Below are positions 53,937 through 62,349 of a stretch of DNA of 64,000 bases, piece after piece (positions within the stretch are counted from its first letter, which is position 1; every line of letters begins with the position of its first letter). Below the pieces are notes generated by a model. The model was not told the DNA's origin. It searched no databases and was given only the letters and a program-made list of their open reading frames with translations. The stretch is from Actinophytocola gossypii. GTDB taxonomy: Bacteria; Actinomycetota; Actinomycetes; Mycobacteriales; Pseudonocardiaceae. The translations under genes were made by a program, and so were the position numbers. The stretch is taken from positions 62,001 to 126,000 of the forward strand of contig NZ_JAFFZE010000006.1 of NCBI RefSeq assembly GCF_025165815.1. Direction: 5' to 3'.

Positions 53937-55196
53937 TCACCGGTAGATCAGATACCGCTCCCGCTTGCGCTCGAACGCCGCCAGCTCACGGCGCCAGGCG
54001 CCGATCACGTCGTCGACGTCCGCGCCCGCGTCGATCATCAGCCGCAGCCGGTCGGAGCCGGAGAGCTTGTCGATGAAGTTGTCCGGCCGCCAGCCGAACA
54101 CGTCCGGGTGAACTTCCCGCGCGGTGACGAGCATCGTGACCGCCGTGCGGATCGCGTCGAACCGGTGCTCGTCGGTGACGTGCACCTGCACGCCGCCGCA
54201 TACCTCGCCGACCCACTTGCTGAACGTCGGCACGAAGTACGCCTCGCGGATGTCGACGCCGGGCAGCCGCGCCCGGTTGACCGCCTCCGCCCAGTGCCAG
54301 TCCAGGCCCGGCGCGCCGATCATCTCGAACGGGCGCGTGGTGCCCCGGCCCTCGGAGAACACCGTGCCCTCGAACAGGCAGGTGCCCGGGTAGACCAGCG
54401 CCGTCAGCGGCGTCGGCATGTTCGGGCTCGGCAGCACCCACGCCAGCCCGGTGTCGGAGAACAACTCGCGCCGCCGCCAGCCGCGGACCTCCACGACCTC
54501 CAGGCTCTTCAGCCGCCCGCCCGCGTCGTCGGGCAGGAACTCGGCGTCGAAGAACCGGGCCAGCTCGCCGACGGTCATGCCGTGCTGCTGCACGATCGGC
54601 TTGCGGCCGACGCCGGACGAGTACGCGGGGTCGAGCATCGGCCCGTGGGCCTCGCCGCCGACCGGGTTGGGCCGGTCCAGCACCACGAAGTCGACGCCGG
54701 TGCGCACCGACGCCTGCATGGCGTAGTACATCGACCAGATGTAGGTGTAGAACCGCGCGCCGACGTCGGCGATGTCGAACACGAGCGTGTCGATGCCGGC
54801 CTTGGTGAACTGCCCGGCGATCTTGTCCACCGACGCGCCGTAGGTGTCGTAGACCGGGAGCTGGGTGCGCGGGTCGAGGTAGTCGCCCTCGGAGCCGCCG
54901 GCCTGCGCGGTGCCCCGGAACCCGTGCTCCGGCCCGAACACGGCCACGGGTGGCACGCCGGCGGCGACCATCGAGTCGACCGTGTGCGTCTGGTCCTGGA
55001 GCACCCCGGTCGGGTTGGTGAGGATGCCGACCTTGCGGCCGCGGAGCATCCGCCACCGGTCGTCGGCGAGCCGGTCGGACGCCGGGATCACCCGGCGGCC
55101 GTGGCCTCGTTCGGCCACCGCGGGGGTCGCGGCCACCGAGAGAGCCGGCGCGGCGAGCGCGGACGCGGCCAGGAAACGTCGACGGTCCACGGTCAC
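53937..55196 (-). CDS. namZ: Exo-beta-N-acetylmuramidase (DUF1343 family)
   Basis: 419 residues from GTG 55196, overlapping the nagZ stop (GTGA). A Tat-type signal is visible (VDRRRFLAASALAAPAL). The body matches DUF1343/NamZ: KVGILTNPTGVLQDQTHTVD (~55-74), FGPEHGFRG (~87), FDIADVGARFYTYIW (~140) and LDRPNPVGG (~172). In Bacillus NamZ releases MurNAc from glycan ends after NagZ has removed GlcNAc. Tat export implies it folds, perhaps with cofactor, before secretion. Confidence 0.9.
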   Translation of the reverse strand: MTVDRRRFLAASALAAPALSVAATPAVAERGHGRRVIPASDRLADDRWRMLRGRKVGILTNPTGVLQDQTHTVDSMVAAGVPPVAVFGPEHGFRGTAQAGGSEGDYLDPRTQLPVYDTYGASVDKIAGQFTKAGIDTLVFDIADVGARFYTYIWSMYYAMQASVRTGVDFVVLDRPNPVGGEAHGPMLDPAYSSGVGRKPIVQQHGMTVGELARFFDAEFLPDDAGGRLKSLEVVEVRGWRRRELFSDTGLAWVLPSPNMPTPLTALVYPGTCLFEGTVFSEGRGTTRPFEMIGAPGLDWHWAEAVNRARLPGVDIREAYFVPTFSKWVGEVCGGVQVHVTDEHRFDAIRTAVTMLVTAREVHPDVFGWRPDNFIDKLSGSDRLRLMIDAGADVDDVIGAWRRELAAFERKRERYLIYR

Positions 55197-57040
55197 CACG
55201 CCAATCCGGTGTCGTACGGGTACAGGATCGTGTTCGGGTCGTCGCCGGCCGGGATGTCGACCGGGAGCTTGCCGGTGGGGGCCCGTTCGCCGAGCAGGAC
55301 CTTGGTCAGGGCCTCCAGGTGGTTGGCCCGCCAGCCGTAGGTCGCCACCCAGGTGGGCGCGTCGACGAACCCGGCGTCGTAGGGGATCTGCGAGGCGACC
55401 GCGACCACCGGCTTCCCGGTGGCCAGCAGGGCCTCGACCAGGGCACGTTGCCGCTCCCGGCCACTGAGGTTGTTGGTCAGCACGACCACCAGGTCGGCGG
55501 CGTCGGCGGCGGTGACGGCCTGGTCGACGGTCGCCTGGTCTGGGTTGGAGCCGGTCGGCAGGGGAGTGGCGCCGACCCCGCGCTTCGCGAGGGCGTCGGC
55601 GAGCCAGCCGGGGCTGCGCGCGTCGCCGTGGCCGGTGACCAGGACGTTCCCCGGGTTCTCGACCGGGAGCAGGCCGGCGTCGTTGCGCAGGACGGTCGGG
55701 GTGCGGTCGGTGACCTCCTGGATCGCGGCGACGTGCTCCGGGGTGCCGACGATCCGGTCGACCTTCTTCTCGTCCGCGAACGGGTGGGTCAGGATGCCGC
55801 GCTTGAGCTTGAGCAGCAGGATCCGGAGCAGGCTCTCGTCGATGCGGCGCTCGGACAGCCGGCCGCTCTCCACGGCGTTCTTGACCGCGGTGAGGGCGAG
55901 TGGCAGGTCCGGCGGCATGAGGAGCTGATCGACGCCGGCCTCCAGCGCCATCACCGGGATCTCCTCCGGCGGGAAGACGTGCGCGCCGCCCATGCCGAGC
56001 GAGTCGGTGACGATCACGCCCCGGTAGCCGAGCTCCTCGCGCAGGATCCCGGTGAGGATCGGCTTGGACAGCGTCGCCGGCACCCCGGACGGGTCGAGGC
56101 TGGGCACGGTGATGTGCGCGGTCATGATCGAGTCGACGCCGGCGTCGATGGCGGCCTGGAACGGAGGCAGGTCGATCGCGCGCCACTCGGCCTCGGTGCG
56201 GTCGATCTCCGGGAGCACGTGGTGGCTGTCGGTGGCCGCGTCGCCGTGGCCGGGGAAGTGCTTGGCCGAGGAGGACACGGTCTGGTGGAAGCGGCCGCCC
56301 TCCTGGTAGCCCTCGACCTCGGCGGCGACCATCCGGCCGGCCAGCTCGGGGCGCGAGGAGAACGAGCGGGCGCCGATGACCGGGTTCAGCGGGTTGGAGT
56401 TCACGTCGGCGACCGGGGCGAAGTTCTGGTTGATGCCCATGGCGCGCAGCTCGCGGCCGTTGATCCGGGCGACGGTCTTCGCGTCCTCGGTGCTGCGGCC
56501 GGCGCCGACCGCCATGCTCGCCGGGAACTCGGTGGCCGGCGACTCCAGGCGGGTGACGTTGCCGCCCTCCTGGTCGATGCTGATGATCAGCGGCAGGCGG
56601 GTGTTGTGCCGGACCGCGGCGCGCTGCAGACCGTTGGAGAAGGCGGCCATCTGCCGCGGGTTCTCGACGTTGTCGGTGCTGCTGTTGTTGAAGTAGATGA
56701 CGCCGCCGACGCCGAACTTCTCGATGACCTCGGCCGGGGTGTCCACGCCGTACTCGGCCCGGTTGGTCGGGTGCGGGTCGTCGGCGGCCGTGCCCCAGAC
56801 GGAGACGACGAACAGCTGCGCGATCTTCTGTTCGAGCGACATGCCGAGCATCCGGGTGCGCGCCTCGGCGAGCGCGACCGCCTCGGCGTTCGGGGTGCGC
56901 GGGTCGGCCTGGGGCGATCCGGAGACCGCGGCGGCGGGGGAGACGCCGCTAACCATGGCCGTGCTCGCGATGGTCGCGACGGCTGCGGAGAGACCGCGTC
57001 TGGCTGATGTGCGGGACATGGGCAACGACTTGGGCAACAC
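55193..57040 (-). CDS. nagZ: Secreted GH3 beta-N-acetylglucosaminidase
   Basis: About 615 residues; GTG 57040 follows GGGAGG closely, with TTG 57037 and ATG 57019 as alternatives. A signal peptide precedes the GH3 barrel: ISIDQEGGNVTRL (~160), KHFPGHGDAATDSHH (~265, with the NagZ-specific Asp-x-His acid/base pair) and nucleophile Asp in VTDSLGMGG (~350). A second alpha/beta domain follows. It removes terminal GlcNAc from wall fragments outside the cell. First gene of the salvage cluster. Confidence 0.92.
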   Translation of the reverse strand: MLPKSLPMSRTSARRGLSAAVATIASTAMVSGVSPAAAVSGSPQADPRTPNAEAVALAEARTRMLGMSLEQKIAQLFVVSVWGTAADDPHPTNRAEYGVDTPAEVIEKFGVGGVIYFNNSSTDNVENPRQMAAFSNGLQRAAVRHNTRLPLIISIDQEGGNVTRLESPATEFPASMAVGAGRSTEDAKTVARINGRELRAMGINQNFAPVADVNSNPLNPVIGARSFSSRPELAGRMVAAEVEGYQEGGRFHQTVSSSAKHFPGHGDAATDSHHVLPEIDRTEAEWRAIDLPPFQAAIDAGVDSIMTAHITVPSLDPSGVPATLSKPILTGILREELGYRGVIVTDSLGMGGAHVFPPEEIPVMALEAGVDQLLMPPDLPLALTAVKNAVESGRLSERRIDESLLRILLLKLKRGILTHPFADEKKVDRIVGTPEHVAAIQEVTDRTPTVLRNDAGLLPVENPGNVLVTGHGDARSPGWLADALAKRGVGATPLPTGSNPDQATVDQAVTAADAADLVVVLTNNLSGRERQRALVEALLATGKPVVAVASQIPYDAGFVDAPTWVATYGWRANHLEALTKVLLGERAPTGKLPVDIPAGDDPNTILYPYDTGLAW

Positions 57041-57110
57041 GGCCTCCCTGGCCGGCCAACAGGACCACTACGTAACCTCTTAACCGAGAACAAGCAGCAT
57101 CGGTAAGTTA

Positions 57111-57131
57111 CCCACGCCAATCGGGCGTGGG
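57111..57131. terminator. Hairpin between the candidate Ms1 RNA and nagZ
   Basis: CCCACGCC (57111-57118) and GGCGTGGG (57124-57131) form a perfect 8-bp stem with a five-base loop. It would stop read-through from the small RNA into nagZ. Confidence 0.55.
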
Positions 57132-57185
57132 CAAGCACGCGTTCGGCCCAAGTTAGCTGCTGAGCGGGAGTCCGCAAACGGAACT

Positions 57186-57427
57186 GGGCGACCCCAGTCC
57201 GTAAACCGGGGTCGCCCAATCGCTCCGCACGAGACGACTCGGGGTACCAAGCGTGCAACAGTGTCGTACTTACCTGGCCTCGGCGTCCGGCGTCCCGGTA
57301 CGCAGTCCGTTGACGACATGCCTCCCGCGGCTGGCTGCGCGTGGGTTCCCGGTGTCTCGTGCACGGAGCCCCATCGGGGTGGCCTGAACTTCTCTTCCGT
57401 TCCGACCCTGGCCGATCGGGGGTCCGC
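57186..57427 (-). ncRNA. Candidate Ms1-type (MTS2823/scr3559) small RNA
   Basis: A strong promoter (TTGAAG-17-TAGAAA) predicts a start near 57427. The perfect 10-bp hairpin GGGCGACCCC/GGGGTCGCCC (57186-57217) ends a ~242-nt transcript. GACATGC at the 5' end can pair with GCATGTC at 57315-57321. No convincing protein frame is present. It lies downstream of, and on the same strand as, the Rv3661-like HAD gene. This is the relative position of MTS2823 in M. tuberculosis, the abundant 6S-like RNA that binds core RNA polymerase. The family call rests on position and architecture, not on alignment. Confidence 0.55.
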
Positions 57428-57433
57428 ATGTCC

Positions 57434-57462
57434 TTTCTACCCAGTGATGGAGGTCACTTCAA
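57434..57462 (-). promoter_or_regulatory. Promoter of the candidate Ms1-type RNA
   Basis: On the minus strand TTGAAG (57457-57462), 17 bases, TAGAAA (57434-57439). One of the best matches to a vegetative promoter in the window, in a gap without protein genes. Confidence 0.65.
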
Positions 57463-57568
57463 GCCCTCGATCCGGTGCACCGTTAAAGAGACTGAAAGGT
57501 GTCGACGGATACGTTCAGTGAGCGTATTCTGTTCCTTCTTTTCCCAGCTCGGAGCCGTGTTCCTGGGC

Positions 57569-58384
57569 TCATCGGCCACGGCGCCGAAGCCGGTACCAGG
57601 CGCCCGCGGTGGCGACCGCGCCGAGCCCGATCGCGGTCACCGCGGCGGCGGTCCCGAGGGGGACCCGGATCCGCGACCGGAGCGACACGGGCTTGCTGAA
57701 CTCGAGGATCGGCCACCCGCGTTCCAGGGCGAGCGAGCGGAGCCCTCGGTCGGGGTTGACCACGGTCGGGTGACCGACGGCCTCGAGCATCGGCAGGTCG
57801 GTGATGGAGTCGGAGTAGGCGTGGCTCGCGGCCAGGTCGTAGCCGCGCTCGGCGGCGAGCTCCCGGATGGCGGTGGCCTTGTTCCGGCCGTAGCAGTAGA
57901 ACTCGATCTCGCCGGTGTAGCGGCCGTCGGCGGCGACCATGCGGGTGCCCATGCTGTGCGTGGCGCCGACCATGGTCGAGATGGGGGAGACGATCTCGGC
58001 GCCGGAGGCGGAGACCACGACCACGTCCCGGCCCTCGGTGGCGTGCTCGGCGATCAGCTCGGTGGCCTCGGCGTAGACCAGCGGGTCGACGATGTCGTGC
58101 AGGGTCTCCTCGACGATGGCGCGGACCTGCCGGACGTCCCACCCGGTGCACATCTCGGTGAGGTGCGCGCGCATGCGCTCCACCTGCTCGGCGTCCGCAC
58201 CGGAGGCGGCGAAGACGAACTGGGCGTAGGCGCTCCGGAGCGCCGCTCGCCGGTTGATCAACCCGTTGCGCAGGAAGGTCCGGCCGAACGCGAGCGCGCT
58301 GGACTTGGCGATGACCGTCTTGTCGAGGTCGAAGAACGCGGCCGCCCGAGGCCGCTCAACAGCCGTTTCACCGCTCGCGTTCAC
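57569..58384 (-). CDS. HAD-IB family phosphatase (Rv3661/SerB-like)
   Basis: 271 residues from GTG 58384, which lies six bases after a TATGCT box (58391-58396), indicating a leaderless mRNA; an ATG at 58431 would precede the promoter. HAD motifs: AAFFDLDKTVIAKS (motif I, ~15), VVVVSASGAEIV (motif II, ~128) and YSDSITDLPMLEAVG (motif III/IV, ~202). A C-terminal hydrophobic helix (GTAAAVTAIGLGAVATAGAW) may anchor it to the membrane. Related proteins are phosphoserine phosphatase-like or lipid-phosphate phosphatases; substrate not settled. Confidence 0.88.
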   Translation of the reverse strand: MNASGETAVERPRAAAFFDLDKTVIAKSSALAFGRTFLRNGLINRRAALRSAYAQFVFAASGADAEQVERMRAHLTEMCTGWDVRQVRAIVEETLHDIVDPLVYAEATELIAEHATEGRDVVVVSASGAEIVSPISTMVGATHSMGTRMVAADGRYTGEIEFYCYGRNKATAIRELAAERGYDLAASHAYSDSITDLPMLEAVGHPTVVNPDRGLRSLALERGWPILEFSKPVSLRSRIRVPLGTAAAVTAIGLGAVATAGAWYRLRRRGR

Positions 58385-58505
58385 CGCAACAGCATAGGTC
58401 CCGATGATCCACCGCGTGCCGGAGGACATCGGATGTATGTAGCCGTCACGGCACTTTGAGCAAGTTGCAACCACGACGTGAACGGGAACGGGATACAGTG
58501 GTGGC

Positions 58506-58595
58506 GTCCGGCATTTGCCGGGCGGGTTCAGCCCGACCCCCCGGGGCTGAACCTTTGACGACCCCCGTCCCTCCCCCCTGGCGGGGGTCGTCCCA
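58506..58595 (+). ncRNA. 6C RNA
   Basis: Two tandem hairpins with C-rich loops define this actinobacterial RNA. Stem 1 is GGTTCAGCCC (58525-58534) with GGGCTGAACC (58544-58553), and its loop holds six C at 58537-58542. Stem 2 is GACGACCCCCG (58557-58567) with CGGGGGTCGTC (58582-58592), and its loop holds six C at 58573-58578. A TACAGT box (58494-58499) gives a start near 58506. It lies upstream of ssd on the same strand, as B11 does in M. tuberculosis. The rest of the 425-base gap holds only the DnaA-box pair. Confidence 0.9.
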
Positions 58596-58683
58596 CATCC
58601 GGCCAATGCGCGCCAGGGACAACCCTCCGACGGTACTCCCGCCCCCCGACATTCGGGCGTCCCCAACGGCCGTCTCCCCCCGG

Positions 58684-58711
58684 TTGTCCACACCCCCCGC
58701 ACCTGTCCACA
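58684..58711 (+). other. Pair of DnaA-box-like 9-mers upstream of ssd
   Basis: TTGTCCACA (58684-58692, perfect) and CTGTCCACA (58703-58711, one mismatch) in the same orientation, 19 bp apart, ~100 bp before the ssd start. Ssd-type proteins are linked to septum placement, so DnaA-coupled timing is conceivable. Confidence 0.4.
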
Positions 58712-58809
58712 TGTTGATCAAGCGTCGTTGAGTCACGCCCACTCCGGACCGATCGTGTTCGTCGAGGCCAGGAACCCGCCTGGCCCACCGACACGAACGG
58801 GGACGTCAG

Positions 58810-59892
58810 GTGGAGCAGACCCGCCCACTGGCCTACGTCGAGGACGAACACCTGCTGGACGACGTACTGAAAGTGGCCGCCGCCGCCGGCTGTGAGCTGG
58901 AGTGCCCGCCGGACGTGGCGGCCGCCCGGTCGCGCTGGCACACCGCCCCCGTCGTGGTGCTGGACACGAGGGCCGCCGAACACTGCGCCCAAGCCGGCCT
59001 ACCGCGCCGCGTCGCCGTCTACCTGGTGACAGCCGAACCCGGTACCGACCCCCCATGGCGCCAAGCGGTGGCGGTGGGCGCCGAACAGGTCCTGGAACTC
59101 CCCACCGCCGAGACCCACCTGGTGACCGCCCTGGCCGACGCCACCGAAGCACCCGCGTCGACCACCGGCAGAGCCATGGCCGTCATCGGCGCCAGAGGTG
59201 GCGCCGGAGCATCCGTCTTCGCCGCGGCGCTGGGCCTGACCGCGCTGCGCACGGCCAACAACGCCCTCCTCATCGACTGCGACCCCCTCGGCGGCGGCCT
59301 GGACGTGGTCCTGGGCGCCGAGCAGGAGGAAGGCCTCCGCTGGCCCGACCTCCAACTGAGAACAGGCCGCGTACCAGCCACGTCCCTGCACGACGCCCTC
59401 CCCACGAGGACGAGGGGAAAAACCCGCCTGACCCTCCTCTCCGGAGCGAGAAAAGGCACGTCCCCCGCCCCCGAGGCGGTGGCCGCGGTGTTGGAAGCAG
59501 GCCGCAGAGCAGGCGAGACAGTCATCTGCGACCTACCGAGGTCCCTCGACCCCGGCTCCCGAGCAGCCCTCGCAAAAGCCGACGTGACCCTGATGATCGT
59601 CCCGGCAGAACTGCGAGCCTGCCTGTCCGCCCGCCTCCTCGCCGACTCCCTGGCAGACCTGGGCGTGACCCCACACCTGGTCATCCGAGGCCCGTCCCCA
59701 GGCCGTCTGACCCCAGCACAAATGACAAAGGCGATCGGCCACCCCCTCCTGACCGTGATGCGCCCCGAACCCAACCTCCCCCAGGCCCTCGAGGACGGCA
59801 ACTTCACCCCCCGCCCCAAAGGCCCCCTGGCCAGAGCCGCCCGCACCGCCCTAACCCACCTCTCCACCCAACCCCGACGAGCCACCTCATGA
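58810..59892 (+). CDS. ssd: Septum-site-determining/TadZ (CpaE)-like protein
   Basis: 360 residues from GTG 58810. The N-terminal ~110 form a receiver-like domain. The ATPase-like domain follows with a deviant P-loop GARGGAGASVFAAAL (~127-141) that lacks the Walker lysine, then LLIDCDPLGGGLDVVLG (~155) and VICDLPRSLDPGSR. In M. tuberculosis Ssd (Rv3660c) the same gene heads the tad operon and affects septation. Here too it directly precedes tadA, so localising the pilus machine is the likely role. Confidence 0.92.
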   Translation: MEQTRPLAYVEDEHLLDDVLKVAAAAGCELECPPDVAAARSRWHTAPVVVLDTRAAEHCAQAGLPRRVAVYLVTAEPGTDPPWRQAVAVGAEQVLELPTAETHLVTALADATEAPASTTGRAMAVIGARGGAGASVFAAALGLTALRTANNALLIDCDPLGGGLDVVLGAEQEEGLRWPDLQLRTGRVPATSLHDALPTRTRGKTRLTLLSGARKGTSPAPEAVAAVLEAGRRAGETVICDLPRSLDPGSRAALAKADVTLMIVPAELRACLSARLLADSLADLGVTPHLVIRGPSPGRLTPAQMTKAIGHPLLTVMRPEPNLPQALEDGNFTPRPKGPLARAARTALTHLSTQPRRATS

Positions 59893-59972
59893 GCACTCTC
59901 AGCCCCCCCCGGCGCCCCATCGCCGCACCTGCCTGGCGTGGCGCCGGTCCACCCGACCAGGCGCACCCGTAA
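59889..59972 (+). CDS. Possible 27-residue frame overlapping the ssd stop
   Basis: ATG 59889 overlaps the ssd stop (ATGA) and the frame ends at TAA 59970-59972. The product is Pro/Arg/Ala-rich with no recognisable feature. The overlap suggests translational coupling, but coding status is uncertain. Confidence 0.25.
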   Translation: MSTLSPPRRPIAAPAWRGAGPPDQAHP

Positions 59973-60081
59973 GCGGCCACGACCCACCGTTCGCGTCCGG
60001 CCGCCCGAGCCACGCCGGTCGCTCCCGCACACCACGCGATCCCGTTTCCACCCACTTCGCCAACGACAAGCGAGCCCAGCC

Positions 60082-60279
60082 ATGAACACCCCACGCCCGT
60101 ACCCCTGTCCGCACCCTGAGGGCCTGGCCGCCGTGATCGACCTGGCCGAACGCCGCAGAACCGCCCGCCTCACCGGCACCCGCCACCGCCGAACCCCGGC
60201 CTGCCGCGTCCGCGCCTACCTCTGCTGCACCAGCCGATGGTGTTGCCCCCACCAACCCTGCGGCGGCGCGGCCGCCTGA
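60082..60279 (+). CDS. Possible small cysteine-rich protein before tadA
   Basis: 65 residues from ATG 60082, frame open to TGA 60277-60279. The N-terminal half is ordinary (LAAVIDLAERRRTARLTG). The C-terminus is Cys-rich: CRVRAYLCCTSRWCCPHQPC, seven cysteines in twenty residues. No clear RBS precedes the ATG, and tadA starts 30 bases later. It could bind metal or form disulfides; no family recognised. Confidence 0.4.
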   Translation: MNTPRPYPCPHPEGLAAVIDLAERRRTARLTGTRHRRTPACRVRAYLCCTSRWCCPHQPCGGAAA

Positions 60280-60309
60280 ACCCGAACCACCCGAGAAAGG
60301 CCACCACCC

Positions 60310-61473
60310 ATGACCGACACCACCCTCGTCGACCGCGTCCGCAGCCGACTCGCCAGCACGGCCACCGACATCACCCCCGCCGTCGTCGCCCAGGCCGTCC
60401 GCGAGGAAGCCGGCGGCGTGGTCGGTGACGCCGACGTGCTCAGCGCGCTCCACCTCATGCGCCAGGAGTTCGTCGGCGCCGGCCCGCTCGACCCGCTGCT
60501 CCGCGCCGACCTCGTCACCGACGTCCTGGTCACCGCCCCCGACCAGGTCTGGCTCGACGGCGACGGCGGCCTCCGCCGTACCGACGTCACCTTCCCCGAC
60601 GAGGACGCCGTCCGCCGCCTCGCCCAACGCCTCGCCCTCGCCTGCGGCCGCCGCCTCGACGACGCCCAACCGTTCGTCGACGCCTGGCTGCCGGTCAGCG
60701 CCCACGGCCGGGTCCGGCTGCACGCCGTGCTCCCGCCCGTCGCCGCCGACGGCACGTGCCTGTCGCTGCGGGTGCTCCGCCGCGCCGGCCACACCCTCGA
60801 CGACCTACGCCACCTCGGCACCTTCGACGAGCGAACCCAACGCGTCCTCGAGGCCGTCGTCGCCGCCCGCCTGGCGTTCGTCGTCACCGGCGGCACCGGC
60901 GCAGGCAAGACATCCCTGCTGTCGGCCCTGCTCACCAGCGTCGACCCGAGCGAACGCATCGTCTCCATCGAGGACGCGGGCGAACTCGCCCCCGACCACC
61001 CCCAGTTCGTCCGCCTCATCGCCCGACCCCCGAACGTCGAGGGTGCGGGCGAAGTCACCCTCGCCGACCTGGTCCGCCAGGGCCTACGGATGCGCCCCGA
61101 CCGCCTGATCGTCGGCGAGGTCCGCGGCAGCGAGGTCTGCGACCTCCTGACCGCCCTGAACACCGGCCACGACGGCGGTGCGGGCACGGTCCACGCCAAC
61201 TCCCCGGCCGAACTACCCGCCCGCATGGAGGCCCTCGCGGCGCTCGGCGGCCTGTCCCGCCCCGCCCTGCACAGCCAGCTGGCCGCCGCGTTCCAGGTAG
61301 TCCTCCACCTACGCCGCCACCCCGACGGCACCCGCCGCCTCGCCGAGATCGGCGTCCTCGACCGCCTGGACAACGCCGTCTGGGTCGTCCCCACCTGGCA
61401 CGCCGACGACCCACACCCGAGCGCCGAACTCGCCGACCTGCTCGAGTCGAGGGGAGTGACCCCGCCATGGTGA
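60310..61473 (+). CDS. tadA: Tad pilus assembly ATPase
   Basis: 387 residues, a short form of the CpaF/TadA secretion ATPase. Walker A GGTGAGKTSLLSAL (~195-208), the Asp box region IVSIEDAGELAPDHP (~217), Walker B LRMRPDRLIVGEVRG (~257-271) and the His box TVHANSP (~294). It hexamerises on the membrane and powers pilin assembly. Downstream genes supply the membrane platform and pilins. Corresponds to Rv3659c. Confidence 0.95.
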   Translation: MTDTTLVDRVRSRLASTATDITPAVVAQAVREEAGGVVGDADVLSALHLMRQEFVGAGPLDPLLRADLVTDVLVTAPDQVWLDGDGGLRRTDVTFPDEDAVRRLAQRLALACGRRLDDAQPFVDAWLPVSAHGRVRLHAVLPPVAADGTCLSLRVLRRAGHTLDDLRHLGTFDERTQRVLEAVVAARLAFVVTGGTGAGKTSLLSALLTSVDPSERIVSIEDAGELAPDHPQFVRLIARPPNVEGAGEVTLADLVRQGLRMRPDRLIVGEVRGSEVCDLLTALNTGHDGGAGTVHANSPAELPARMEALAALGGLSRPALHSQLAAAFQVVLHLRRHPDGTRRLAEIGVLDRLDNAVWVVPTWHADDPHPSAELADLLESRGVTPPW

Positions 61474-62246
61474 CCGCGGCCGTCCTGTGCCTGGCGTTCC
61501 TCACGTGGCCACCCGCCCACGCCGCCAGGCGCCTGCACACCCTCACCCCCACCCGCGGCCACCGCTGGCACCCACCCCGCCCCAGCGCCGTGACCCTCAC
61601 CTGCGCAGCCGCGGCCGCCGGCTGGCTCGTGGCCGGACTCCCCGGCGCCGCGGCGGCGGCCGTCGCCCTGGTGACCCTGCAACGCCGCTGGCACGCGCGC
61701 CAGACCCGCACCCGTTCGCTCACCGCCACCGCGGCCCTCGCCGAAGCCGTCCACTCCCTGGTAGCGGCCCTCCGCACCGGCGCCCACCCCGCCGACGCCG
61801 CCGAGTCCGCCGCCACCGACGCACCCCCGTCCGCGGCCGGTCCCATGCGCGCCGTAGCCGCGGTGGCCCGCCTAAACGGCGACATCACCCAGGCCCTGTC
61901 CACGGCGCCACCGGTCCAGCACCGCATAGCCCGCGCCTGGTCCCTGGCCCAACGCCACGGCCTCCCCCTGGCCGACGTCCTCGAAGCCGTCGCCCGAGAC
62001 CTGGACCAACGAGTCAGATTCACCCGCCAGGTCCTGGCCCGCATGGCCGGCCCGAGAACCAGCGCCACCGTCCTGGCCGCCCTCCCAGCCCTCGGCATAG
62101 CCCTGGGCGAAGCCATGGGCGCCCACCCCCTCCACGTCCTGACCACCACCCCCCTCGGCGGCGCCCTCCTGGTCGTCGGCGTCGCCTTCCTCGCCGCGGG
62201 CATCACCTGGACAGCCCGCCTCACCACGCAGGCGGTGCCCCAATGA
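61467..62246 (+). CDS. tadB: Tad inner-membrane platform protein TadB
   Basis: 259 residues from ATG 61467, overlapping the tadA end, with GGGGAG upstream. Helices near residues 1-15 and 45-70, a GspF-type cytoplasmic domain (LAEAVHSLVAALRTGAHPADA, ~95), and C-terminal helices (TVLAALPALGIALGEAMG; GALLVVGVAFLAAGITW). Partner of TadC. Its 3' end is the first copy of a 66-bp duplication. Confidence 0.88.
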   Translation: MVTAAVLCLAFLTWPPAHAARRLHTLTPTRGHRWHPPRPSAVTLTCAAAAAGWLVAGLPGAAAAAVALVTLQRRWHARQTRTRSLTATAALAEAVHSLVAALRTGAHPADAAESAATDAPPSAAGPMRAVAAVARLNGDITQALSTAPPVQHRIARAWSLAQRHGLPLADVLEAVARDLDQRVRFTRQVLARMAGPRTSATVLAALPALGIALGEAMGAHPLHVLTTTPLGGALLVVGVAFLAAGITWTARLTTQAVPQ

Positions 62247-62349
62247 CTTCACCTCGCCGCCGCCTGCGCCATCTGAACCGCCCGGCTCACCACGCAGGCG
62301 GTGCCGCAATGACTTCACTTCGTCGCTGGTATCACGTGAACCGCTCGGC
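62221..62349 (+). repeat. Tandem ~66-bp duplication at the tadB/tadC junction
   Basis: TCACCACGCAGGCGGTGCC starts at 62221 and again at 62287, and the next ~25 bases (CAATGACTTCAC...) are also nearly identical, including the ATG. The second unit then has a 3-bp gap relative to the first. Weaker echoes of the AGGCGGTGC core recur near 62360, 62430 and 62460. The unit carries the end of tadB plus a start codon. Confidence 0.8.
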
